DNA from: VMDJ01 sp038144195
GTDB taxonomy: Bacteria; Pseudomonadota; Gammaproteobacteria; Chromatiales; Chromatiaceae
Direction: 5' to 3'
DNA: 64,000 nucleotides
Assembly (NCBI GenBank): GCA_038144195.1
Contig: JAYQNH010000002.1
Span: forward strand, 868,001 to 932,000
A model generated the notes under the pieces. That model made no database searches, was not told where the DNA came from, and saw only the letters and a program-made list of their open reading frames with translations. Positions 38,646 through 47,763 of this stretch are shown here, piece after piece. A program made the translations under genes and the position numbers. Numbering within the stretch: the first letter of the stretch is position 1; each line of letters starts with the position of its first letter.

Positions 38646-40406
38646 ATGAAAACCGAAATTGCTCAACTTGTTGAAAGCGCGCTCCAATCGTTAGTCGACC
38701 AAGGGGTTTTGGCAGCAGATGCTGTGCGACCTCCAGTGATCGAGCGTGCGCGTGATCCTGAGCACGGTGATTTCGCTACCAATGCCGCGATGGTCAACAG
38801 CAAAGCGGCAGGTATCAATCCTCGCCAGCTCGCTGAGCAATTAGTCGCTTCCATTCCTGCAGCAGATTTCATTTCAGAAGTGTCGATCGCGGGCCCAGGC
38901 TTTATTAACTTCCGTGTCGCAAGCGATGCACAAAGTGCGATCGTTGAGCGCATCTTGAGTGAAGGCGAGCAGTTCGGCCGCTCAACCATTGGCGAGCAGA
39001 AAAAAGTGCAAGTCGAGTTTGTCTCGGCAAACCCAACCGGCCCATTGCATGTCGGCCACGGTCGCGGTGCCGCTTATGGTTCGGTTGTGGCTGATCTACT
39101 CGAAGCGGTTGGCTTTGATGTGGATCGTGAATACTACGTTAACGATGCCGGTCGTCAGATGGACATCCTCGGCACCTCGGTGTGGTTGCGTTATCTCGAG
39201 CTAGCGGGCGAAGAGCTGACTTTCCCAAGCAATGGTTACAAAGGTGACTATGTGTGGGATATCGCTGCGACCTTGCACCGCGACAAAGGTGATGCAATTC
39301 GCTTTGCGAGCAGCGAAGTGTTCGCCAATATCCCTGCAGATGAACCAGCGGGTGGTGATAAAGAAGAACATATCGATGCCTTGATTGATCGTGCGAAAGC
39401 GTTGCTGGGTAAAGACGGCTATCGCGAGGTGTTTGATCTTGGCTTGAACGTTATCTTGGATGACATCCGTGATGACTTAGGCCTGTTCGGTGTGCGCTAT
39501 GAGAACTGGTATTCCGAGCGCTCACTGGTTGAGTCAGGCAAAGTCGAAGCGATTATCGAAAAGTTAAAAGCTGCAGGCCACCTGTATGAAAAGGGTGGTG
39601 CTTGGTGGTTTAAGTCGACCGACTTTGGCGATGAAAAAGATCGCGTGGTGGTGCGTGATAACGGACAGACCACGTACTTTGCATCCGACATTGCGTATCA
39701 CTTAGAAAAGTTTGAGCGCGGTTACGATCGCGTGATCGATGTGTGGGGTGCTGACCACCACGGTTATGTGCCACGTGTGAAAGCGGCGATTCAAGCTATG
39801 GGTGGTAACCCAGAGCAGCTTGATGTGTTGTTAGTGCAGTTTGCGATCTTGTATGAAGGTGGTGAGCGTAAACAGATGTCGACTCGTTCAGGTGAGTTCG
39901 TCACCTTGCGCGAGCTACGCAAAGATGTCGGCACCGATGCGGCACGCTTCTTCTACATCATGCGTAAGTGCGAACAGCATCTGGATTTCGATTTAGACCT
40001 TGCACGCTCACAATCCAATGAGAACCCGGTTTACTACGTGCAATACGCACATGCGCGTATCTGTTCGGTGTTCCGTCAGGCAAGTGAGAAGGGTGTCAAC
40101 ACGCAGCTCAGCGATGGCAACACTAACCTTGAGTTGCTCAGTGAATCGCACGAACAAAGCATGATGAAAACCTTGGCGCGTTATCCTGAGGTGCTGCAAA
40201 ACGCGGCAATCAATTCAGAGCCACATCAGCTAACGCACTATCTGCGTGAACTGGCGAATGAGCTACACAGTTACTACAACGCACATCAATTCTTGGTGGA
40301 TGACAGTAATCTGACCGATGCTCGTTTAAAATTAATCACTGCAACCCGACAAGTGTTGCTGAATGGTCTTAAACTGATTGGTATCAGCGCACCTGAAAAA
40401 ATGTAA
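38646..40406 (+). CDS. argS: Arginyl-tRNA synthetase ArgS
   Basis: A class I synthetase of 586 residues, intact. It shows the N-terminal additional domain, SANPTGPLHVGHGRGAAYGS with the HIGH-like motif, VWGADHHGYVPRVKAA, KQMSTRSGEFVTL near the second signature, and a C-terminal DALR anticodon domain (ARYPEVLQNAA, LHSYYNAHQFLVDD). It charges tRNA-Arg; a tRNA-Arg gene lies at 56.1 kb. The SPOR-domain gene follows three bases downstream. Confidence 0.97.
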   Translation: MKTEIAQLVESALQSLVDQGVLAADAVRPPVIERARDPEHGDFATNAAMVNSKAAGINPRQLAEQLVASIPAADFISEVSIAGPGFINFRVASDAQSAIVERILSEGEQFGRSTIGEQKKVQVEFVSANPTGPLHVGHGRGAAYGSVVADLLEAVGFDVDREYYVNDAGRQMDILGTSVWLRYLELAGEELTFPSNGYKGDYVWDIAATLHRDKGDAIRFASSEVFANIPADEPAGGDKEEHIDALIDRAKALLGKDGYREVFDLGLNVILDDIRDDLGLFGVRYENWYSERSLVESGKVEAIIEKLKAAGHLYEKGGAWWFKSTDFGDEKDRVVVRDNGQTTYFASDIAYHLEKFERGYDRVIDVWGADHHGYVPRVKAAIQAMGGNPEQLDVLLVQFAILYEGGERKQMSTRSGEFVTLRELRKDVGTDAARFFYIMRKCEQHLDFDLDLARSQSNENPVYYVQYAHARICSVFRQASEKGVNTQLSDGNTNLELLSESHEQSMMKTLARYPEVLQNAAINSEPHQLTHYLRELANELHSYYNAHQFLVDDSNLTDARLKLITATRQVLLNGLKLIGISAPEKM

Positions 40407-40409
40407 GGC

Positions 40410-40979
40410 ATGCCACGCGATTACAAACACGTCTCACCTCGCCGCGCACCGGCGAAAAAAACATCCTCTCCCTTCGTTTGGGCAGCGGTCGCGTTTTTGT
40501 TGGGTGTGTTTGTGATGGGTTTGTTCTGGTTAAAGATGCAACCACCGGCGAATGCACCAGAGTGGGTAGGTGCCGAGCCTGAGCGTAAACCGCGCGAAGT
40601 CGCTAAGCCGGTTGGCCCGCCAAAAAAGATCCAGCCTGAAAAACCTGAAACCCGCTTCACCTTCTTTAAAGACTTAAGTCAGCGTGAAGTGGTGGTGCCT
40701 GATGAAAAGTTTGAGCTTCGTGCTTCGCGCGATACCGATGCGACCTCACGTTTCGTGGTGCAGATCGCTTCATTAACTAAACGTGCCGATGCTGAACGTA
40801 TTCAAGCCGAGGTGGCTTTGTTGGGTGTTGAGTCAACCATCAGTGAAGCCTCACTGGATGACGGAGTGCGTTATCGCGTTTCGACCACTCCAGTCCTTGG
40901 GCAGTCGAAAGCGAATAGCCTGTTAAGCCAACTGAAGAAAGGTGGCTATAAAGGCATGTTTGTCAAAATCTCGCGTTAA
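40410..40979 (+). CDS. SPOR-domain cell division protein (FtsN-like)
   Basis: A bitopic inner-membrane protein: a short basic cytoplasmic end, one membrane helix (FVWAAVAFLLGVFVMGLFWL), a Pro/Lys-rich linker, and a C-terminal SPOR domain (FVVQIASLTKRADAERIQAE ... KKGGYKGMFVKIS) that binds denuded peptidoglycan at the septum. The place after priA-argS is the usual one for FtsN-type proteins. It is 189 residues, shorter than E. coli FtsN. Confidence 0.88.
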   Translation: MPRDYKHVSPRRAPAKKTSSPFVWAAVAFLLGVFVMGLFWLKMQPPANAPEWVGAEPERKPREVAKPVGPPKKIQPEKPETRFTFFKDLSQREVVVPDEKFELRASRDTDATSRFVVQIASLTKRADAERIQAEVALLGVESTISEASLDDGVRYRVSTTPVLGQSKANSLLSQLKKGGYKGMFVKISR

Positions 40980-41746
40980 GGCTGCGCATCTAACCACGCA
41001 TTCACCGCCGCTAGCAGGTCATCGCTTTGACCGGCGAAGAAGTGATCCGCCTTAGCGACCTCTTGTTGCGAATACCCTTTGTTATGACTTGCCGCTTTTG
41101 CACGCAAGGCATTGCTTTGTAATACGCCGGGTAGATCGCGAGAGCCGAACAGATCCAACATTGGCAGATCAATCTTGCTCAAGTTACTGAGATTTGCATC
41201 GTTAGGATTTTTCATATCCAAACTCATACCTACCGAGACATAACCTTTTACCGTGTCAGGTGCGCCTTGCGCTAAATAATGGGCAGCCATGCGTGAGCCA
41301 AAGCTATGCGACACCACCATGATGCGATCGTGACCGCGGGTTTCTAGCTCAACAATGCCCCCAGCGATGCGTTGTGCTGCAGGTTCCACCAAAGGCAGCC
41401 ATGCGCTATCAGGTGCTTCAGCCGATTCCACCGGTAACTGTAGCGATAAGGTGTCCCAACCGGCTTCGGTCAGACGCACACGCAGTGGTTGCACCACATC
41501 CATCCAGTCAGCATTTGCACCTTTGCCATGTAATACCAACACCGCACCTTTGCGCTTATCGGCTTGGTTCTCAGTAAAGATGCCCATGAAATCGCGCTCG
41601 CCATCATTCAGCTGCACAATCTCACCGTCCATGATTGCATCGGCGATTTGATTCACGATACGCGTCTCTCGCGCATAGTCGGGTGCAGAAAAAACGGCAC
41701 TACAAAATAGGCTCAAACCAAGAAAAACATGTGTTTTCAGTGACAT
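40976..41746 (-). CDS. DUF3530 alpha/beta-hydrolase-like exported protein
   Basis: It has a signal peptide (LKTHVFLGLSLFCSAVFSAP) and then a serine-hydrolase fold: KGAVLVLHGKGANADW, IMVVSHSFGSRMAAHYLAQG with the nucleophile elbow SHSFGS, LDLFGSRD and a late His in KADHFFAG. It matches the DUF3530 pattern. The substrate is unknown. The start at 41746 has GGGAGAT just upstream. The end overlaps the SPOR gene by four bases. The frame is intact. Confidence 0.82.
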   Translation of the reverse strand: MSLKTHVFLGLSLFCSAVFSAPDYARETRIVNQIADAIMDGEIVQLNDGERDFMGIFTENQADKRKGAVLVLHGKGANADWMDVVQPLRVRLTEAGWDTLSLQLPVESAEAPDSAWLPLVEPAAQRIAGGIVELETRGHDRIMVVSHSFGSRMAAHYLAQGAPDTVKGYVSVGMSLDMKNPNDANLSNLSKIDLPMLDLFGSRDLPGVLQSNALRAKAASHNKGYSQQEVAKADHFFAGQSDDLLAAVNAWLDAQP

Positions 41747-41880
41747 AGATATCTCCCAAAGGGGGTGGCTGTAATAGAGATCGCTTTCCGGTAGAGTGGC
41801 GCGACTTAACGTATTAAGCGCTCTTTTTTGAGCAAAAAGAACACAAATTTTTCCGGATAATTCCGGCATGGAGCAAACGC

Positions 41881-42567
41881 ATGGCTGATTACGCACTCGC
41901 CCCATCAATCCTTTCTGCAGACTTCGCAAAACTCGGTGAAGAATGTGACAACGTGTTGGCATCAGGTTGCGACATCATTCACTTCGACGTGATGGACAAC
42001 CACTACGTACCTAACCTGACCATCGGTCCTTTGGTATGTGATGCATTACGCAAGCACGGCATCACCGCACCGATTGATGTGCATCTTATGGTGAGCCCAG
42101 TCGACCGTATCGTGGGTGACTTCGCACAAGCGGGCGCAACCTACATCACCTTCCACCCAGAAGCGTCTGATCATATCGACCGCACCTTGCAGTTGATCGA
42201 AAGTGAAGGCTGTAAAGCCGGCTTGGTATTCAACCCAGCTACGCCGTTGTCTTACCTTGATTACGTGATCGACAAGATAGACATGATTCTATTGATGTCG
42301 GTTAACCCAGGTTTTGGTGGTCAAAGCTTTATCCCTTCAGCACTCGATAAGCTGAAAGAAGCGCGCAAGATCATCGATGCCTCAGGTCGCGATATTCGTT
42401 TGGAAATCGACGGCGGCGTAAAAGCTGACAACATCGCAGCGATCGCAGCGGCAGGTGCAGATACCTTCGTTTCAGGTTCTGGCATCTTCGGTGGTCGTAA
42501 CGAGTCTGATGCGAACAAGTACGACAGCATCGTGAAGCAATTCCGCGCGGAACTGGCAAACGCCTAA
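41881..42567 (+). CDS. rpe: Ribulose-phosphate 3-epimerase Rpe
   Basis: Rpe interconverts ribulose-5-phosphate and xylulose-5-phosphate. It is a TIM barrel of 228 residues, intact, with APSILSADFAKLGEEC, the metal site HFDVMDNHYVPNLTIGP, IDVHLMVSPVDR, MSVNPGFGGQSFIPSALDKL and LEIDGGVKADNI. It heads the rpe-gph-trpE cluster common in gammaproteobacteria. Confidence 0.97.
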   Translation: MADYALAPSILSADFAKLGEECDNVLASGCDIIHFDVMDNHYVPNLTIGPLVCDALRKHGITAPIDVHLMVSPVDRIVGDFAQAGATYITFHPEASDHIDRTLQLIESEGCKAGLVFNPATPLSYLDYVIDKIDMILLMSVNPGFGGQSFIPSALDKLKEARKIIDASGRDIRLEIDGGVKADNIAAIAAAGADTFVSGSGIFGGRNESDANKYDSIVKQFRAELANA

Positions 42568-42590
42568 ACCGACGAAAAAGCGGGAAAATA

Positions 42591-42623
42591 CAAAGGCGAG
42601 TCGGGTAGACTCGCCTTTTTTAT
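42591..42623 (+). terminator. Rho-independent terminator between rpe and gph
   Basis: Stem AAAGGCGAGTC / GACTCGCCTTT around a GGGTA loop, followed by a T run. It separates rpe from gph, perhaps letting some transcripts read through. Confidence 0.9.
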
Positions 42624-42645
42624 TGATCAAACCACCGAGATTTCC

Positions 42646-43314
42646 ATGGCTGTACGTAAACCTAAAATGATCCTGATTGATGTGGATGGCACCTTAGTCG
42701 ATAGCGTGCCGGATCTGGCGTATTGCGTGGATGAGATGATGAAAGCACTCGGTCGCGAGCCACATGGTGAGGTTAAAGTGCGCGATTGGGTCGGTAACGG
42801 TGTCGAACGTCTGACAAGACGCGCATTAATTGGCCAACTCGATGGCGAGCCAAGTGACGAAGACTTCGCTAAAGGCTATCCGATCTTCCTCGACCTGTAT
42901 AAAGACAACACCTCAAAGCGTTCGTGTTTATATCCGGGGGTGCGCGAAGGTCTGGACTACATGAAGTCGCAGGGCTATCTGCTTGGCTGTGTGACCAATA
43001 AAGACGCGCAATTCACCATCCCTTTGCTCAAAGGCCTGGGTATCTATGATGAATTCGGCATTGTGGTCTCTGGCGATACCTTGCCGGTGAAAAAGCCCGA
43101 TCCACAGCCTTTGCTGCATGCGGCGGCGCATTTTGGTGTTGGCGCTGAAGACTCGCTGATGCTTGGCGACTCAAAAAGTGATGTCACCGCAGCGCGTAAT
43201 GCGGGCTTCCAGATTGTCTGCATGAGCTATGGCTACAACCATGGTGAAGATATCTGCAATTACAACCCAGATGCGGTAATCGACTCGATGGTTGAGCTGA
43301 AAGAGCTGCTCTAG
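42646..43314 (+). CDS. gph: Phosphoglycolate phosphatase Gph
   Basis: A HAD phosphatase of 222 residues, intact: MILIDVDGTLVDSVPDLAYC with the nucleophile Asp, GCVTNKDAQFTIPLLKGLGI, KKPDPQPLLHAA with the Lys motif, and MLGDSKSDVTAARNAGF. It removes phosphoglycolate formed in DNA repair or oxygenase chemistry. It sits between rpe and the trp genes, as in many relatives. Confidence 0.93.
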   Translation: MAVRKPKMILIDVDGTLVDSVPDLAYCVDEMMKALGREPHGEVKVRDWVGNGVERLTRRALIGQLDGEPSDEDFAKGYPIFLDLYKDNTSKRSCLYPGVREGLDYMKSQGYLLGCVTNKDAQFTIPLLKGLGIYDEFGIVVSGDTLPVKKPDPQPLLHAAAHFGVGAEDSLMLGDSKSDVTAARNAGFQIVCMSYGYNHGEDICNYNPDAVIDSMVELKELL

Positions 43315-43427
43315 CTGTAAGAATTTTCGCACTGCAAAAACAGTAACTTACTGTAGAAACGCCATGGAGTCAGGCATATACTGAGCTTTCTTACTAAGGA
43401 AAGAACATAACAACAGGACGTTAGCGC

Positions 43428-46400
43428 ATGCAGCACAACTCCCTCTATCAAACCTTTTCAGCCGCCACACGTCGCTTAGCGCTGGTGCTATGTCTGTGGG
43501 TGCCTGGTGTGTTTGCTGCCGATTCGGCACCTAAGCCGATCAATGTGCTGATTCTTTCGCCATCGACTAACCCATGGAACGAACAAACCACCGATGGTTT
43601 GTTAGCGCATTTTGGCAAAGAAGATGCGTATGTTGTGCTGCACCGTGAGATAGTGAATCCCTCCGGTAAGCGAGGTGTACCGGCGGTCAGTGTTGAGCAA
43701 CTGAATGCGCGCTATGCCAATGCCAACATTGATTATGTGATCGCCACCACGCCCACCGAAGGCATGCTGCCGTATCTGAAAAAAGCCGGTAATACCCTAC
43801 TGCCGAATGCCATCAAGGTTTATCAGAGCAAATCGGGTAGAACCTTTACAGCCACACAATCGTCTGATGTACCCAATACGCTTCTTGTCGAGCCTCCGGT
43901 GTTCATCGATAAAGCGCTCGAGCAAGCGCTGCAGCTGCATCAACCCAAGCAGCTTTACCTATTTACCAACCCACAAAGCAACGGCTATCTCGATAAAACC
44001 CTGGTTGCTGCGGTAGAGACACTCAAGCAACAAGGCACCTTAACCGCAAAGGTTAACTACATGCCCTTGATGAGCACGCAGGGCTATATCGATTATCTCC
44101 GAGCGCAACCGGCGAAAGACGGCATGGTGTTTTTCACCGCCGAATTTAAAGATGCCAATGGTCCTGTGGTACCTGCTGCCATGATTAACACCATTGCAAC
44201 GGCGATTGAAATGCCGGTGGTGCCGTATTTTAGCTCGATGCTAAACGGCAAAGGCACCTTAGGTGGGTTATTGCAGCAACCATTCATGCATGGCGAGCTG
44301 TTAGCCGATGTGGTGCTTGAGCATCAACAAGGCCGCTTGTTTGATTACCAAACCTATCTCGCTGAAATGGTCTTCGCTTTCGCAATCTTTCTTGCGGGTT
44401 GGGTTTTATTGGTGTGGATGGTGCGACGTCGCACTGCGAGCCTAAAACGCGCCGAACAAAAGCTCTCGCTGGCTAATCAGCAGCTCAGCTCAGATTTATT
44501 TAAGTCGCAGCAGCGCGCACTGCATATCCAAACCAATCTTAATGAAACTGGTGTCGGTTTGATTATCCTCTCGCTCGAGACAGGCAAGGTTCTCGATGCT
44601 AACCAAAAGTGGGCAGATACCTTGGGTTATAGCCTTGAGGAGTTAAAGCAACTCAGCTTATCCGACATCGATCAGAGTATTCCTGAACACAAAATCAGGA
44701 AGGCCCTTAAAGGCATTCAGCGTGACGGTAAGCGCCATCTGCAATCACGTCAGCGCACGAAAGATGGCCAACTCATTGATGTGGATGTGTCATTGGTGGT
44801 AGCAGAAGCCACGGATGATTTGCCAGCGCACATTGTTAGCTTTGTTGTGGGTATCAGTAAAGAAAAAGCGCAAGCAACGCGTCTACAGCAAATGTATAGC
44901 GCGATGGCCGCATCGCGTATCGGTTATGTCGTCCTGAGTCTTGATGGCGTCAAGGTGCTGGATCTGAATAGTGCGATGGCAGACCTGTGGGGATTAAGCA
45001 AAGAAGAAGCGCTGAAGCTAGAAATAAAAGATATCGATGCGCTGAAAACCCCTGATGAAGTTCAGCAAGCCGCATTCGCTGTAAAACAAGCTGGCATGCT
45101 GACCTTTAATATGATGCACAAACGAAAGTTTGGCGAACCCATTGATGTCGAAGTTACCGCGATATATCAGCCAGAAAATACTGAGTTTGCCGAATCGGTG
45201 GTGTGCTTTGTACGTGATATTTCAGTCACTCGAAAAGCACAAAAGAAGTGCAAAAGCAGCAGGCCTACTTTAGTACCGTATTTGATTCCTTAGGTGCATC
45301 CGGTATGGGCGTGTGGATGCTGAGCTACGATACCAAGCGCTTGGTGGATTGCACCGATACCTTCGCCGAAGGTTTGGGTTACACCCGAGAGGAGGTGCTA
45401 AAAGCACCGGTCGAAAACATTCTGACCTTATTCTCTCCGTCAGTTATTGAGCGCGCGGAAGAATTAAGCCATAAACGCAAAGACTTAACCTATCCGCATT
45501 TTGAAGTGCGCACCAAGCAAGGTGAGAAAAAAATCCATCGGGTTGCCACCTATGCATGGTCAGAGAGCCCATGGGGTAAAAATGTCTTAGTGGGCATTAG
45601 CTCGGATGTGACTGAGCAGGCACGCATGACGCAAGAAACAAAAGAGCGGGGCCAGCAGATCGAAGCGATTTTTGATACCGCGCCGTTTGCTATTTATATT
45701 ACTTCTCGCGATGGCGGTATTCGTTGGTGTAACGATAATGCTTGTGAGTTGTTTGGTCTTTTCGATAAGCAATTAACCGCTACCTCGCTGAATCAATTGA
45801 TGGAGCCTGCGAGCTATCAGCAGTTTGAACAAGATCTGAAGCAAGCACTCAAAGTGAATGAGTTGCTTGATCTGGATGTGAGTATTAAGCACTCGACTAA
45901 GGGCATTGTGCCGGTCCGCGTGATGGGACGTTCGGTTATGCACGATGGCGAGCAAGCGGTGATTTACTTTGCCGTGGATCAGTCTGAACGACTCGCGAAA
46001 GAAAATGAGTTACGCCGCTCACGTGATGAAACACTTCAACAAGCACAGTTACTCCGTGAATATCTCGATCTATCACCGGTCGCTCTGTCGTTGGTTGAAG
46101 GTGATGATGCAGTTAAGGGCAAGGTGACGTATGTCAATCGCGCTTGGGAGAAATTGCTAGGTTATTCGTTAGAAGAGATTCAGGGTGAGTCGACTAAACA
46201 TCTATATGTTGATGAAGAAAGCTTTGCTTTCGCATCGAGTACATTGAAAGAGGCGATTGAAGCCAATAAGGCATGGGACTTTGAGACCCAACAGAAGCGC
46301 AAAGACGGCAGTCTTTTTCAACGCACGTATTCAGGGTCGCTACCTTGTCGCTGATGACAAAATTCGTGGCATCAATTTTGTGCAGGATTTAACAGCACAG

Positions 46401-46544
46401 CAGGCCTACGAAAAAGAATTGATTTCTGCACGTGATCAAGCGTAAGCGGCTGCGCTGGCTAAGTCTTCTTTCTTGGCCAATATTTTATACGAGATACGCA
46501 CGCCAATGAATGCGATCTTAAGCATGTCGGAGCTGTGTGCTTAA
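43428..46544 (+). pseudogene. Decayed multi-PAS sensor histidine kinase with periplasmic binding-protein-like domain
   Basis: It reads as a signal/membrane anchor, a periplasmic domain like ABC substrate-binding proteins (NVLILSPSTNPWNEQTTDGL), a membrane helix (FAFAIFLAGWVLLVWMV) and five PAS domains (for example VLDANQKWADTLGYSLEELK, YVNRAWEKLLGYSLEEIQGE). Frames shift near 45250 and 46335. At the end, where relatives have the kinase, a TAA at 46443-46445 precedes AAALAKSSFLANILYEIRTP: the H-box His is Tyr here. The gene stops at 46544 without ATPase or receiver domain. The stop, the lost His and the truncation together point to real decay, unlike the single indels elsewhere. Confidence 0.75.
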
Positions 46545-46945
46545 TTGCGTTGTTGCATCGCGCGCGCATTCATCCTATACCACGCCTCGTAGATATCATC
46601 TGGCCAGTAATGTTGTAGCCACGCGATGATCGCTAAGCTTTCCGGAATGGAAAGTGTCTCTTGCCATACCGGCATGTTGCCTTGACCGTATTGAATCGTG
46701 CCCACCAGATTAGGTAGCGGGTGATGCCAGGTATGCGCTGAGCCATTTAAAGGCGGTGGTGGGAAGCGACCGTCAGATTGACGCTCGGTCCAGTTTTTTG
46801 CCCTTTCAGCTTGTGCGCCATGACAGGTGGCGCAGTGCTTTTCGAAGAGCGGTCTGCCCGCCTCGGCATGCTCGGGCTGATACCAACGCGCCTCGGCTAG
46901 GCTGCTAAACAATAGAAGTCCAAGCACCCAGGCATGTTTAAGCAT
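46541..46945 (-). CDS. Mono-haem cytochrome c, periplasmic
   Basis: A signal peptide (LKHAWVLGLLLFSSLAEARW) precedes a class I cytochrome c of about 115 residues with the haem motif EKHCATCHGAQAER and a likely axial Met in GQGNMPVWQETL. An electron partner is not evident. It is convergent with the decayed kinase (four-base overlap) and follows the secreted repeat-protein gene by three bases. Confidence 0.9.
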   Translation of the reverse strand: MLKHAWVLGLLLFSSLAEARWYQPEHAEAGRPLFEKHCATCHGAQAERAKNWTERQSDGRFPPPPLNGSAHTWHHPLPNLVGTIQYGQGNMPVWQETLSIPESLAIIAWLQHYWPDDIYEAWYRMNARAMQQRN

Positions 46946-46948
46946 GAT

Positions 46949-47509
46949 TTATCTTCCGTAGTAATAGCTCGGTGGATATGACGGCATGTACTGCGGATAG
47001 TTCTGCGCTGGGTAGCCAGGATAACCATTCGGTGCGTATTGATTCTGATACGGATAGGGCGCTGACGGCGGGTAATTGTTGCGCTGCTGGTAGTTATTAT
47101 TACGTTGCTGATTTCCCTGACCTTGGAACATGCCTTGGCCAAGACCTTTGGCGCGGAAATCACAGTTGAGGTCGAGCTGACCTTCGCCACTGACATTGGC
47201 ATCCGCTTGCGCACGGCGCTGACTGCGCGGCACATATTGACCATTTGGACGGGTGTTTTGGAACCAACCGTTCTGATTGTTCATGCCAAAGGCATCAAAC
47301 AAGCCACTTCCCCCACTTTTGCCGTTTGCTGCCCAGTCGCAATCCATGTCGATTTCGGCGCTGCCGTTGCCACGGCCATCAATTTTGCCGCGATTTTCGT
47401 TATAGCTTTGCGCTTGAGCACGTTGACTGTCGTAACCCCAAAAGGCACTCGTAGCGGAGCTGGCAATAAGCAGTGCCATGGGTAGCGAAAGGGCGATAAT
47501 TTTTTTCAT
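46949..47509 (-). CDS. Secreted Gly/Asn/Tyr/Pro-rich repeat protein (sulfur-globule-protein-like)
   Basis: A signal peptide (KKIIALSLPMALLIASSATS) is followed by FWGYDSQRAQ and two copies of a unit with pattern GxGxAEIDMDCDWAANG (residues about 50 and 100: SAEIDMDCDWAANG, QLDLNCDFRAKGLG). An Asn/Gln tract follows, then a Tyr/Pro-rich tail ending in PSYPPSYYYGR. The composition recalls sulfur globule coat proteins of sulfur-oxidising bacteria, but I see no sulfur-oxidation genes here, so this is only a resemblance. The Met at 47509 fits the signal peptide best. It is paired with a cytochrome c gene. Confidence 0.6.
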   Translation of the reverse strand: MKKIIALSLPMALLIASSATSAFWGYDSQRAQAQSYNENRGKIDGRGNGSAEIDMDCDWAANGKSGGSGLFDAFGMNNQNGWFQNTRPNGQYVPRSQRRAQADANVSGEGQLDLNCDFRAKGLGQGMFQGQGNQQRNNNYQQRNNYPPSAPYPYQNQYAPNGYPGYPAQNYPQYMPSYPPSYYYGR

Positions 47510-47763
47510 GTCGAGGGTCTCTCTCAAATACTGGGTGCAGTATAAGGGCAGTGGGGCACAGAAACAGCTCAGGCTGTGCAGGATTGTCTAAAAACGCACT
47601 GAAATGCTTGGAAAAACAGGCATTTTTGGATAAGGTTCTGCCTCTATCTTTAGGGTCTATTATCGATGGTTTTAACCACCTCACACTGTTGTTCTGCTGC
47701 ATCTGCGCGATGGCGTCGCTAGTCGTGTTACGTCGTTGTGTTTGGATGTTGTGAGAAGTGAGT

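Noticed and set aside
47556..47579. Inverted repeat GCACAG ... CTGTGC upstream of trpE as a trp attenuator or terminator
   Set aside because: It has no T run and I see no Trp-rich leader peptide or clear alternative pairing.
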